Source of the DNA: Nonomuraea turkmeniaca
Lineage (GTDB): Bacteria > Actinomycetota > Actinomycetes > Streptosporangiales > Streptosporangiaceae
Direction of reading: 5' to 3'
DNA: 56,214 nucleotides
NCBI RefSeq assembly: GCF_005889735.1
Contig: NZ_VCKY01000039.1
Location: forward strand, 1 to 56,214
Positions 17,377 to 26,150 of the stretch are shown piece after piece (positions within the stretch are counted from its first letter, which is position 1; every line of letters begins with the position of its first letter). The position numbers were made by a program, and so were the translations under genes. The notes under the pieces were generated by a model. The model was not told where the DNA came from. It searched no databases and saw nothing but the letters and a program-made list of their open reading frames with translations.

Positions 17377-17612
17377 CTTGAATCGGTCCGCTCACTATCG
17401 CTCTTTGGGATGACCGGCATAGGGACGCGGCAGGTAGCCGCCAGCGGAAATATCTATCAAGAAAGGTCATCGCCCGGGTAGGCCCATTTATGACAAGTCC
17501 AGATAATGACGGAATTAACGCTTAATGTGCTGTTTTATCCGGTAGTCGATACGAATGGCCCAGGTCGGCCGGGTATTGGGCGGGCCGCCGAGTGCCCGGT
17601 ACGGTCGGGACC

Positions 17613-18416
17613 ATGCGCGCGTACCTCGTGGCACTCACTGCGCTGGCCTCACTGTCCACCGCGTGCGGCGGCGCCGTGCCCACCGCGAGCGAGACGGCGC
17701 TGCCCGCGGCGACGCCTCCCACTCAGTCGCCCGTCACCCGCTCGCCTGCCGCGCGGGCGCTGGAGGGGAAGGTCGTGGTGCTCGACCCCGGGCACAACGG
17801 CGGCAACGCCGCGCACCCGGAGGAGATCAACCGCCAGGTCGACATCATCACCGGCCGCAAGGCCTGCAACACGACCGGCACGCAGACCGACGACGGCTTC
17901 CAGGAGCACGCCTTCACTTGGGACGTCGCCGGGCGGCTCAAACCGATCCTGGAGCGTATGGGCGCCAAGGTCGTGCTCACCCGGCCCAACGACAAGGGCG
18001 TCGGCCCGTGTGTCACCGAGCGGGCCGCCATCGGCAACGAGGCCAGGGCGGACGCGGTCCTGTCCATTCACGGGGACGGCGCCGCGCCGAGCGGGCACGG
18101 GTTCCACGTGATCATGCCGGGGCTGCTTCCCGGGCACAACGACGACGTCGTCAAGCCGTCCCGGCGGCTCGGCCACGCCGTCCGCGACGCGTACCGGAAG
18201 GGCACCGGCATGCCGTACGCGAACTACATCGCGCACGAGGGGCTGGAGACCCGCACCGACCTGGGCGGGCTCAACCTGTCGAAGCGGCCGGCGGTGTTCA
18301 TCGAGTGCGGCAACATGCGCAACCCCGGCGACGCGGCCAAGATGTCCGATCCAGCCTTTCGCCAGCGCATGGCCACCTCCCTGGCCAACGGGATCAAACG
18401 TTTCCTGACCGAGTAG
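17613..18416 (+). CDS. Exported N-acetylmuramoyl-L-alanine amidase, Amidase_3 type
   Basis: 267 residues from ATG 17613; a GTG at 17592 would add seven. The N-terminus is a signal peptide with a cysteine at 18 (SLSTACGG), a weak lipobox. A P/T/S-rich spacer leads to the catalytic domain, where H61 (VVLDPGHNG), E98 (FQEHAFTWDVA), H153 (LSIHGDGA) and E231 (VFIECGNMRN) are the zinc ligands and catalytic glutamate of this family. It cleaves peptide stems from peptidoglycan, probably in wall turnover. It is unrelated in fold to the amidase at 448-1974. A 236-bp AT-richer region upstream contains only a weak repeat (ATTAA-CGC-TTAAT at 17514-17526). Confidence 0.9.
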   Translation: MRAYLVALTALASLSTACGGAVPTASETALPAATPPTQSPVTRSPAARALEGKVVVLDPGHNGGNAAHPEEINRQVDIITGRKACNTTGTQTDDGFQEHAFTWDVAGRLKPILERMGAKVVLTRPNDKGVGPCVTERAAIGNEARADAVLSIHGDGAAPSGHGFHVIMPGLLPGHNDDVVKPSRRLGHAVRDAYRKGTGMPYANYIAHEGLETRTDLGGLNLSKRPAVFIECGNMRNPGDAAKMSDPAFRQRMATSLANGIKRFLTE

Positions 18417-18469
18417 CCGCGACCGCCGCCTCGGAGAGCCGGCCGAAGCGGCGACCGCGCGCTTGGCCC

Positions 18470-18655
18470 TCAACCGTCTCGGCAGAGCGGCTTGCCTCCC
18501 ACCACGCACGCGATGTCGCCGAGCTGACAGCTCAGCAGGGTCCCGTCCATACCGAGCACGAGGACGAGATCGCGCCGAGATGGATGAGCCAGCATGACCC
18601 TGCCGACCACGCCGTTGTCCAGGACAACGGTCGGGCGGACTGCCGCGTTCTCCAT
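18470..18655 (-). CDS. Small conserved-looking protein, 61 residues, unknown function
   Basis: The reading frame starts at ATG 18655 with AGGG close by and GAGGAG farther upstream. The product has alternating strands (RPTVVLDNGVVGRVMLAHP, then DLVLVLGMDGTLLSC) and ends with two cysteine-containing turns; it looks like a small beta-barrel. It is the only credible gene in the 468 bp between the amidase and the methyltransferase. The rest of that stretch shows no gene, only a possible promoter (TACAAT near 18767) for the methyltransferase. No family is recognised. Confidence 0.45.
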   Translation of the reverse strand: MENAAVRPTVVLDNGVVGRVMLAHPSRRDLVLVLGMDGTLLSCQLGDIACVVGGKPLCRDG

Positions 18656-18884
18656 GCCCTCGTGACTCCTCTCCGATGGGGACCCTCCTCACCAGGATGC
18701 ACAGGCCGATGTCCAAAGCGCATCGGCCATCCGGCTGTATTTACGGTCCTGCTAGGCAGTACAATTCCGCGCCCGCCCCCGGCCCGGGTAAACGAGAACG
18801 TGTTCTCTTCCGGCTGCTCGTCCCGGCGAGGGGGCGCAGTAGGATGGGCGCCACGGAGTACCTGGCGAAGGAGACCGCCCTCAC

Positions 18885-19703
18885 GTGACCGAGCTAGAAC
18901 GCGTTCCGCCCGGCGTCGACCCGAGTGTCCCGAGTTCAGCGCGGGTGTACGACTATCTTCTTGGCGGGAAAGACAATCTCGCCATCGACCGAGCCGTCGC
19001 CGAGAAGCTCCTCGCCGTGGCCCCGGACACGCGCCTGGTGGCCAAGGCCAACCGCGCGTTCCAGGTGGGGGCCGTACGCCACGTGGCCGAGCTGGGCGTA
19101 CGCCAGTTCATCGACCTGGGGACCGGCATCCCGACCTCGCCCAGCATCCACGAGACCGTCCGCGAGGTCAACCCGGCCTGCCGGGTGATCTACGTGGACA
19201 ATGACCCGGTGGTGCGCATGCACGCCCAGGTGCTGCTGGCCGATGCCCCCGGCATCGCCTCCATCCAGGCCGACCTGCGCCGCCCCGCGGACATCCTCGA
19301 CGACCCGCACGTCACCGGCCTGATCGACTTCGAGCAGCCGGTCTGCGTGCTCATGGTCGGCGTGCTGCACTTCGTGATGGACGAGGAGGACCCCGCCGGG
19401 ATCGTGGCGGCGTTCAGGAAGCGCATGGCGCCCGGCAGTTACCTGATCATCTCCCACGCCATGGCGGAGAGCGCCCCGGAGGCGATCAACCAGCTCCAGA
19501 TGGCGACGGCCGGCACGGCGGCCCAGGGCAGGTTCCGCGCGCACGAGGACGTGCTGCGGTTGTTCGACGGGTTCGAGCTGGTCGGGCCGGGCCTCGTCCC
19601 CGTCCACGAATGGCAGGTCGACCCGGCCGAGGATCATCTCCCGCTGCTCGACAGTGTGCCGCAGCTCCTGATCAAGGGCGGGGTGGGACGGCTCATAGCC
19701 TGA
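18885..19703 (+). CDS. SAM-dependent methyltransferase, PF04672 (Methyltransf_19) family
   Basis: 272 residues from GTG 18885, preceded by AAGGAG. The protein matches the actinobacterial PF04672 family: SARVYDYLLGGKDNLAIDRA at the N-terminus, the SAM-binding FIDLGTGIPTSPSIHETVR, then VIYVDNDPVV and VLMVGVLHFVMDE. Members are numerous in Streptomyces and relatives, with mostly unknown substrates. The gene ends 11 bp inside the convergent secreted-protein gene. Confidence 0.9.
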   Translation: MTELERVPPGVDPSVPSSARVYDYLLGGKDNLAIDRAVAEKLLAVAPDTRLVAKANRAFQVGAVRHVAELGVRQFIDLGTGIPTSPSIHETVREVNPACRVIYVDNDPVVRMHAQVLLADAPGIASIQADLRRPADILDDPHVTGLIDFEQPVCVLMVGVLHFVMDEEDPAGIVAAFRKRMAPGSYLIISHAMAESAPEAINQLQMATAGTAAQGRFRAHEDVLRLFDGFELVGPGLVPVHEWQVDPAEDHLPLLDSVPQLLIKGGVGRLIA

Positions 19704-20253
19704 TCGACCTGATGATCCGGTCGAGGTGGGGGACGAGCGGCTCGGAGGCCATCACGGTCACGACGACACCCTCGCGCTCGACCCAGCCGGCGTACCTGCC
19801 GTGGCCCAGCGCGCCGTCCCCCACCTTGGTGAGCACCTTGCGGCCGCCGATCTTCGCGGTCTTCGTGGCGGCGAAGGTTCCCAGCGTGACCGGCATCTTC
19901 TTCAACTGGGCGAGCTTGCGCGCCTCTGGCCAGCACATCACCCGCACCCACAACGACCGGTGCTTCATGTCCACGTCGTCCCGGCCGTCCGACCACACGT
20001 AGCCGTACTCGGTGATGCCGTTGTCCTTGCCGACGACGACCTCGCCCTGCGTGAAACCCTTCGGGAGGTAGTGCAGCCGGACGCCCTTGAGCGCCTTGTA
20101 GCCCTTCGCCGGCTCATCGGTCCTGGACTTCGCGTTGGCGGGAATCGGGCACGAAGGGCGGCCGGCAGCCTGGGCGCCGGCGGGGGCGGCGATCATGGTC
20201 GTGGCGATGGTCGCGGCGGCGGACAGGGCTGCGAGCTGCTGAAATCTGTTCAC
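19693..20253 (-). CDS. Secreted protein of unknown function
   Basis: 186 residues from ATG 20253. A signal peptide (LAALSAAATIATTMIAAPAGAQA) is followed by a mature domain with two cysteines (RPSCPIP, VMCWPEA), basic strands and a hydrophobic end (GVVVTVMASEPLVPHLDRIIRSI). The spacing of strands recalls small exported substrate- or cell wall-linked proteins, but I recognise no family. It overlaps the methyltransferase tail-to-tail by 11 bp. Confidence 0.75.
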   Translation of the reverse strand: MNRFQQLAALSAAATIATTMIAAPAGAQAAGRPSCPIPANAKSRTDEPAKGYKALKGVRLHYLPKGFTQGEVVVGKDNGITEYGYVWSDGRDDVDMKHRSLWVRVMCWPEARKLAQLKKMPVTLGTFAATKTAKIGGRKVLTKVGDGALGHGRYAGWVEREGVVVTVMASEPLVPHLDRIIRSIRL

Positions 20254-20286
20254 GTCGGGGTTGGATGCGGCGGATGTGACAAAAGT

Positions 20287-21429
20287 TCAATACGTCTTGA
20301 GGTCGATGTCGGTCGCGAACTTGTCGCCCATCTTCATCATCAAAGCCAGCAGGAAGCGGTACTTGAAGATCCAGTTGCGCATCCGGATCCCGGCCGGGGT
20401 CCCGGGGGCGAGGAAGGGGCCGGCGTTGCCGTTTTTGGCGATCTTGGCGTATCCGCGGAGCAGGCGCTCGTACTCCGCGAAGGCCCCGTGGTGATCGCCG
20501 CCGGCCGCGGCCAGCTCGCCTGCCAGCACGTACGCGCCCACCACCGCCAGGCCGGTGCCGAAGCCGCCCAGCGTGTTGCCGTACGCCGAGTCGCCGAGCA
20601 GCACCACGCGGCCGCTGCTGTAGCGGTCGATCCTGACCTGGCTGATCGAGTCGAGGTAGACATCGCCGGCGCGGCGCACCGCGCTCATGATCGCGGGGAC
20701 CCGCCAGCCCATGCCCGCGTAGGCTCGCGTCAGGAGCTCCTTCTGCTGGCCGGCTTCGTAGCGGTCGTAGTCCAGCCGGTCGGAGGCGAAGACGAAGAAC
20801 GCCGGCGCCTTCGGCCCGCCGACCGCAGCCAGTCTGCCGGGCTCGTTGTACATCATCGGGACCGGGCCGAAGTCCTCGTCCAAGTCCACCAGCGCGTAGT
20901 AGTGGCCGAGATGCCGCACATAGTCGGACTCAGGGCCGAAGGCCAGGCGGCGGACGTTGGAGTGGATCCCGTCCGCGCCCACGACCAGGTCGAACGTGCG
21001 GGGGGCGGAGCGTTCGAACGTGGCGTGCACGCCGTCGGCGGTTTCGGTGAGCGAGGTGATCGAGTCGCCGAAGACGTACTCGCAGGACGGGGCCGTCTTC
21101 TCGTACAGGAGCCTGGACAGGTCGCCGCGCTTGATCTCCAGGTCGCCGCCGGTGAACTCGCCGGGCAGGACCGCCAGCGTACGGCCGTTCGCGTCGACGA
21201 TCAGCTGGTCGGTGCCGCCGGTCTGGAGCTTGCGGACCTCGTCCAGGATGCCCATGCGGGTCAGGACCGTACGGTGGGTCTCGCCCTTGAAGTCCACGGT
21301 CTGGCCGCCGAGGCGCAGCTCCGGCGTCTTCTCGACGATCGTGACGTGGAAGCCGTAGCGGACGAGCCAGTGGGCCAAGGCGGGACCGGCGATGCCGGCG
21401 CCGGAGATGAGGATGTTTCCGTTGCTCAT
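20287..21429 (-). CDS. FAD-dependent monooxygenase (PHBH/TetX-like)
   Basis: 380 residues from ATG 21429. The three FAD motifs of class A flavoprotein hydroxylases are present: ILISGAGIAGPALAHWL (GxGxxG), DLVVGADGIHSNVRRLAF (DG motif) and GRVVLLGDSAYGNTLGGFGT (GD motif). Such enzymes hydroxylate aromatic or polyketide substrates with NAD(P)H and oxygen; the closest well-known group is TetX-like. A bulky C-terminus with LLALMMKMG may contact the membrane. The neighbouring giant SARP regulator lies 81 bp upstream on the same strand and may control it. The substrate is not known. Confidence 0.88.
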   Translation of the reverse strand: MSNGNILISGAGIAGPALAHWLVRYGFHVTIVEKTPELRLGGQTVDFKGETHRTVLTRMGILDEVRKLQTGGTDQLIVDANGRTLAVLPGEFTGGDLEIKRGDLSRLLYEKTAPSCEYVFGDSITSLTETADGVHATFERSAPRTFDLVVGADGIHSNVRRLAFGPESDYVRHLGHYYALVDLDEDFGPVPMMYNEPGRLAAVGGPKAPAFFVFASDRLDYDRYEAGQQKELLTRAYAGMGWRVPAIMSAVRRAGDVYLDSISQVRIDRYSSGRVVLLGDSAYGNTLGGFGTGLAVVGAYVLAGELAAAGGDHHGAFAEYERLLRGYAKIAKNGNAGPFLAPGTPAGIRMRNWIFKYRFLLALMMKMGDKFATDIDLKTY

Positions 21430-21510
21430 GCCAGGCAGCCTCGCCGGGCACGCTGACAACCCGGCGACCACCGGCTGACAGCCGCTCCACCCCCTGTCAG
21501 CGCCCCTCCC

Positions 21511-24500
21511 TCACCGCCCGCCGCTCGCACGGCCCGCGTCGCCTGCGTCGCCGGCGTCGCCTGTGCGGTCCGCGTCGCCTGTGCGGTCCGCGTCGCTCGT
21601 GCCGCCTGCTCGCAGTGTTGCCAGGGCTTCTGCTCTGTCCATGGCGGCGCCCTTGGCGTATGCCGCCGCGAAGGCCGCCGGGCCCAGGACGCGGGTGGCG
21701 GCGGTGGCGACCTCGGCGACGTCCCGGTCGCCGGCCACCGTCGTGCCCCGCAGCGCCACCGCCAGCCCGAGCAACACCGCCGCACGCTCCGCGGCACCAT
21801 GCACGGCCGCCCGCTCCGCGGCACCATGCACGGCCGCCCGCTCCGCGGCACCATGCACGGCCGCCCGCTCCGCGGCACCATGCACGGCCGCCCGGTTCGC
21901 CGGTTCGGCCGCCGGATCCGAGGCCCCGGTCGTCAGCCCGCCGGCGAGGAGGGTGTGGCCGGCGAGGCCCTCGGCGGCATCGGCGGAGTCGGTGGCCAGG
22001 GGTGAGGCGAGCGCCGCGACCATCGCCTCGTGGTGCCTGCGACCCGCCTCCGCGACATCGCCGGTCGCCCCGGCGAGGCGGCCGAGCGCCGTCAGCACGT
22101 GCGACCTCGTACCCGAGGCGGTGAACACGCCGTTCCCCGAGGCGCCCTCCAGTGCGGCGGCGAGCTGATCGGCCGCGCCGGCCAGGTCACCCTGCCATCG
22201 AGCGATCTCACCCAGCCACAGCCGCACCTCGGCCGTGAGTCCGGGCCTGCCCACCACCCGCGCCAGATCCCCGGCGCGCTCGCAGTCGGCACGCGCCCTC
22301 ACCACGTCCCCGGCACGCAGGCGGGCGTCGGCCCGCCTGCCCAGCACGTCCACCATCTCCTCCACCGCGCCGAGTTCCTCGAGCAGCTCGATCGCGGCCT
22401 TCCACAAGCCCATGGCACGAGCCCAGTCGCCACGCCAGCCCGCGATCAGCGCGAGCCAGTCGAGCGCCTGCGCCTTGCCCCAGCGCTCACCCACCGCGCC
22501 GAAGTCCGCCAGCACCGTCTCCAGCTCTCGCTCGGCCCGCGCGGTCTCGCCGCGCATCAGCGCTATCAAGGCATGGCCGAGCCGGCCCAGCGCCCGGCTC
22601 CACGGATCGGAGCCCAGCGCTTCGGACCCCGGCGCATTCGTTTCCAGCTCGGCCGGCGGGCCCGCGATCATCCCCCAGAGGGCCAAGCCGAACCGGGAGC
22701 GCATCGGCCGCTCCAGTGCCGCGACGATGGCCCGTGCCCGCTCCCAGTGCGGCGACCCGGAGTCGGGTACGGCATGGAGCACGGTCAGCACGTACTCCTC
22801 GCCGAGCCCGTCAGGCGGTCCCGTCCCGATCGTGTCGAGGAGGCGTACGGCGGGCCCGGTGGCCTGATCGCGCCGCCCGCTCAGCCACCAGTACATCGCC
22901 AGCCCCGCCACCAGGCGCAACGCCGTCGGCCTGTCCTGCTCCACGCTCCACCGCAGGGCCGCCCGCAGGTTGGCGTTGTCGGCCGACAGCCGGGCCAGCC
23001 AGGAGAGCTGCTCGGCCCGGTACAGGTGCTCGTCGGCGCGCCTGGCCAGCTCCAGGAACCAGGCGGCATGGGCCTGCCGGAGCCGCTCCTCCTCACCTGC
23101 CTCCGCCAGCCGTTCCGCGCAGAACAGCCGGATGGTGTCGAGCATGTGGTAACGATCGCCGTCGGTCTCGACCAGCGACTTGTCCACCAGGCCAGCGAGC
23201 GGTTCGGCGGCGTTCTCGCCGCAGACCCGCTCGACCGCCTCCAGGCTCGCGCCCCCGGCGAACACCGAGAACCGCCTGGCCAGCGCCTGCTCCTCGGCGT
23301 CCAGCAGGCTCCAGCTCCACTCGACGACCGCATGGAGGGTCTGGTGCCGGGCGGCGGCCGTACGGTCGCCGCGCGACAACAATCTGAACCTGCCGTGCTC
23401 GGCCAGGCGGGCGGCGATCTCGTCCACGCCGAACGTCCGCACCCGGGCCGCTGCCAGCTCGATGGCCAGCGGCAGACCGTCCAGCGCGGCGCAGATCCGC
23501 CGGACCGCGTCCAGATTGTCCGGCCCGACCGTGAAGCCCTGCCGCACGGTCGCCGCCCGGTCGGCGAACAACCTCACGGCCGGATAGTCGTACGGGCGCC
23601 CGGCGTCGGGGGGCGGGGTGGGCAGTGGCGGCAGCGGGACCAGGTGCTCGCCGGTGATGCCCAGGGGCTCCCGGCTGGTGGCCAGGATGGTGAGTCCGGG
23701 GCAGGCAGCGAGCAGGCGCCGGGCGAGCGTGGCGGTCTCGATGATCACGTGCTCGCAATTGTCCAGGATGAGCGTCAGCTCCTGCTCGGCCAGCGCCGTC
23801 ACGAGGCGCTCGATGGTCTCGGGCGATCCGGGCCCCATGGGCGGCCGAAGCACGGACGCCCGCAACCCCAGGGCCCCGAGCACCGCCATCGCCACCTGTC
23901 CGGCGCCGTCCACCAGCGACAGGTCGGCGAAGCACACATCCTCGCCGCGCCGGCTCCCGCCTTGAGTGACGGCCTCGATCGCCAGGCGGGTTTTGCCCGT
24001 GCCGCCCGGGCCGACGATCGTCACCAGGCGGGCCTCGCGGAGCGCGTCGAGGCGGGCCAGCTCTTCCTCCCGCCCCACGAAGCCGGTCAGCTGGGTCGGC
24101 GGCGCTGTCCGGGTGACCCGCTCGCGGGGCCGCTCGCCGCGCAGGATCTCCACATGCAGGGCCGCCAGCTCAGGCGACGGGTCGGCGCCGAGTTCGTCGG
24201 CGAGGAGCCGCCGTGTCTCGTCGTACACCGCGAGCGCCTCCGCCTGCTGCCCGGCCGTCAGCAGCGCACGCATGAGCAACCCCCGCGCCCGCTCGCGCAG
24301 CGGATGGGCGGCCACCAGCTCCCGTAGCGCCCCCACCGGGCTGGACTCGGGGAGGGCCAGCTCCGCCTCCATCAGGTCCTCCGCGGCCGCCAGCCGCATC
24401 TCCTCCAGCCGCCGAGCCTGCGCGGCCACGAACGCGGCGTCGGAGACGTCCGCCAGCGCCGCCCCCCGCCACAGGTCGAGTGCGTCCCTGAGCAGGGCGG

Positions 24501-24858
24501 CCGCACCGGTGAAGAGCCCAGCCGCGAGCAGTCGCCGGCCCTCCCGGGCGAGCCGCTCGAACCGGTGCGCGTCCACGTCCTCCCGATCGGCCGCCAGCCG
24601 GTAGCCCGCCCCGTGGAACTCGATCAGGCCGGCGGGAAGACGGCGCCGGAGCCGGGAGATCTGCGCCTGGACGGCGTTGGCGGCACCCGCCGGTGGGTCG
24701 TCGCCGTACTGGCCCTCGATGAGGCGCTCGACGCTCACCGTCCGTCCGGCATCGAGCAGCAGCAGTGCGAGCAGAGCGCGCGGCCGGGCACCGCCCACGG
24801 CGACCGCGTCACCATCGGGTGATCGCACCACGAGGGGCCCCAGGATGCCGAACTGCAC
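21511..24858 (-). CDS. SARP/AfsR-type regulator: DNA-binding, BTAD, NTPase and TPR domains
   Basis: 1115 residues from ATG 24858. Residues 1-95 are the OmpR-like DNA-binding domain (LLALLLLDAGRTVSVERLIE), 97-240 the bacterial transcriptional activation domain, 255-500 an NB-ARC-like NTPase with Walker A IVGPGGTGKTRLAI and Walker B LTLILDNCEHV, and the rest tetratricopeptide-like helices (GDLAGAADQLAAALEGA). AfsR-like proteins activate secondary metabolism genes in response to nucleotide and partner signals. Near the C-terminus a 9-residue unit (AAVHGAAER) occurs four times, followed by a DADRTG-type repeat; both look like recent slippage. No biosynthetic cluster is obvious, so targets are unknown. 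Confidence 0.9.
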   Translation of the reverse strand: MQFGILGPLVVRSPDGDAVAVGGARPRALLALLLLDAGRTVSVERLIEGQYGDDPPAGAANAVQAQISRLRRRLPAGLIEFHGAGYRLAADREDVDAHRFERLAREGRRLLAAGLFTGAAALLRDALDLWRGAALADVSDAAFVAAQARRLEEMRLAAAEDLMEAELALPESSPVGALRELVAAHPLRERARGLLMRALLTAGQQAEALAVYDETRRLLADELGADPSPELAALHVEILRGERPRERVTRTAPPTQLTGFVGREEELARLDALREARLVTIVGPGGTGKTRLAIEAVTQGGSRRGEDVCFADLSLVDGAGQVAMAVLGALGLRASVLRPPMGPGSPETIERLVTALAEQELTLILDNCEHVIIETATLARRLLAACPGLTILATSREPLGITGEHLVPLPPLPTPPPDAGRPYDYPAVRLFADRAATVRQGFTVGPDNLDAVRRICAALDGLPLAIELAAARVRTFGVDEIAARLAEHGRFRLLSRGDRTAAARHQTLHAVVEWSWSLLDAEEQALARRFSVFAGGASLEAVERVCGENAAEPLAGLVDKSLVETDGDRYHMLDTIRLFCAERLAEAGEEERLRQAHAAWFLELARRADEHLYRAEQLSWLARLSADNANLRAALRWSVEQDRPTALRLVAGLAMYWWLSGRRDQATGPAVRLLDTIGTGPPDGLGEEYVLTVLHAVPDSGSPHWERARAIVAALERPMRSRFGLALWGMIAGPPAELETNAPGSEALGSDPWSRALGRLGHALIALMRGETARAERELETVLADFGAVGERWGKAQALDWLALIAGWRGDWARAMGLWKAAIELLEELGAVEEMVDVLGRRADARLRAGDVVRARADCERAGDLARVVGRPGLTAEVRLWLGEIARWQGDLAGAADQLAAALEGASGNGVFTASGTRSHVLTALGRLAGATGDVAEAGRRHHEAMVAALASPLATDSADAAEGLAGHTLLAGGLTTGASDPAAEPANRAAVHGAAERAAVHGAAERAAVHGAAERAAVHGAAERAAVLLGLAVALRGTTVAGDRDVAEVATAATRVLGPAAFAAAYAKGAAMDRAEALATLRAGGTSDADRTGDADRTGDAGDAGDAGRASGGR
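21785..21892. repeat. Four in-frame 27-bp tandem repeats inside the SARP gene
   Basis: Four copies of a 27-bp unit run head to tail (21785, 21812, 21839, 21866) and appear identical. They encode repeats of AAVHGAAER. A shorter 18-bp repeat (two copies, 21556-21591) sits near the end of the same gene. Confidence 0.9.
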
Positions 24859-24950
24859 GATCCCGATTGTCCCTTATGGGGCCCACCGCACTCGCCCGGC
24901 CACCCTGGGCGTGGCGCGTTGAACGAACGCCCGTCCCGCGGTGCGTACAT

Positions 24951-26150
24951 TTACTGAGAGGCGGCGCCGTCCAGGAAGAAGCGCCGCACGCCGGCCGCCA
25001 CCCAGATCGTGCCGAGCCCGGCGTACACGCCCAGCAGCGCGACGGCCGGCGCGCCGGCGATGACCGCCGCGACGATGGCCACCACCAGCAGGCCGGTCCA
25101 GCCGTACATGACCACGCGCCCGCGGGGCGAACTGGTGTGGGTGGCCTCCTGCACGGCGGTGACCAGGGCCATGACCGCCGCTCCTGCCGTGCCCACGGCC
25201 TCCTGGCCGAGCGCGATCCCCAGGGCGAGCACCCCGGCCCCGGCGACCACCAGGGCGCAGCAGGCCATGGCCACGCGGCCCTCGACGCCCTCGAACAGCA
25301 GCCGGGTGGCCCTGGTGCGGGCCAGCCGCAGCACGGTCACCGACTCGCCGACCCACGCCACCCAGTGCAGCAGCGCGATGAGGACGAAGACGGCGATCAG
25401 CGGCGGGGCCACGGGCAGCAGGAACACCAGCCGCCAGCCGCCGCGGTAGCGGTGCCGCAGGTTCGAGAGCATCCGCTGGAGCGGGTTGCGCTGCTTGAGC
25501 GCCGTCACCAGGAGGTCCCTCGCCGGGCTGAACTCGGGATCGAGGCGGAGCACCTCGCGGAACGAGTCCGCCGCGGCCCGGGGATCCCCGAACGCCAGCG
25601 CCGCCCGCCCGGCCGCCAGGTGCGCGGTGGCGCTCTCCGGATCCAGCCGTACGGCCTGTGCGGCGGCGGCCCTGGCCGGCTCGGCCTCGCCCAGCTTGGT
25701 GTGGGCCACCGACAGCAGGCTCACCAGGTCCGGCACCTGCGGATCGACGGCCAGCCCGCGCTGGGCCGCCTCCACGATCTGACGCCACTGGCCCTTGATC
25801 ATGTGGGTGCGGGCCAGCAGCTCCCAAGCCGACACCTGCTCGGTGGACTGCGCCAGGGACGCCTCGGCGGCGGCCATCGCCGGGCCGGCCAGGTTGAGCC
25901 GGTAGTACACCTGCCCGGCCACGTAGTGCGGATACCAATGGTCGGGGACCAGACGCACCGCCTCCTGCGCCATGGTCACGGCCTCGGCCGCCTTGCCCTG
26001 GTGGACGAGGGCGAGGGCCAGCAGGCAGTGCGCCATGTCCTGCTGCGGCTCGACGGCGAGCACGCCGCGCAGCTCCCGCTCGGCGTCCGCATGCCGGCGC
26101 AGCCGCATCAGCGTCCGCGCGCGCTCGAGCGACTCGTCCACCTTCACCAT
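24951..26150 (-). CDS. TPR-repeat membrane protein, partner of the adjacent AAA+ ATPase
   Basis: 399 residues from ATG 26150. Residues 1-215 are tetratricopeptide repeats (RHADAERELRGVLAVEPQQD, AAEAVTMAQEAVRLVPDHW, and a run around residue 155-200). Residues 230-395 are about five membrane helices (LVFLLPVAPPLIAVFVLIALL, WTGLLVVAIVAAVIAGAP). TPRs face the cytoplasm if the N-terminus is inside. The start overlaps the stop of the ATPase gene by 7 nt (ATGGTGA), which points to co-translation and a physical complex. No family with a known role is recognised. Confidence 0.82.
   Translation of the reverse strand: MVKVDESLERARTLMRLRRHADAERELRGVLAVEPQQDMAHCLLALALVHQGKAAEAVTMAQEAVRLVPDHWYPHYVAGQVYYRLNLAGPAMAAAEASLAQSTEQVSAWELLARTHMIKGQWRQIVEAAQRGLAVDPQVPDLVSLLSVAHTKLGEAEPARAAAAQAVRLDPESATAHLAAGRAALAFGDPRAAADSFREVLRLDPEFSPARDLLVTALKQRNPLQRMLSNLRHRYRGGWRLVFLLPVAPPLIAVFVLIALLHWVAWVGESVTVLRLARTRATRLLFEGVEGRVAMACCALVVAGAGVLALGIALGQEAVGTAGAAVMALVTAVQEATHTSSPRGRVVMYGWTGLLVVAIVAAVIAGAPAVALLGVYAGLGTIWVAAGVRRFFLDGAASQ

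Noticed and set aside
17377..17612. tRNA or small RNA in the AT-richer gap
   Set aside because: No cloverleaf or CCA end and no convincing hairpin; only weak repeats.
21785..21892. CRISPR-like tandem repeats
   Set aside because: Repeats abut without spacers and keep the reading frame of a large gene, so this is a coding minisatellite.
21799..22005. Plus-strand peptide with repeated MHGRPLRGT units
   Set aside because: It is the reverse strand of the in-frame SARP repeat, with no start site of its own; not a repeat toxin or antifreeze-type gene.
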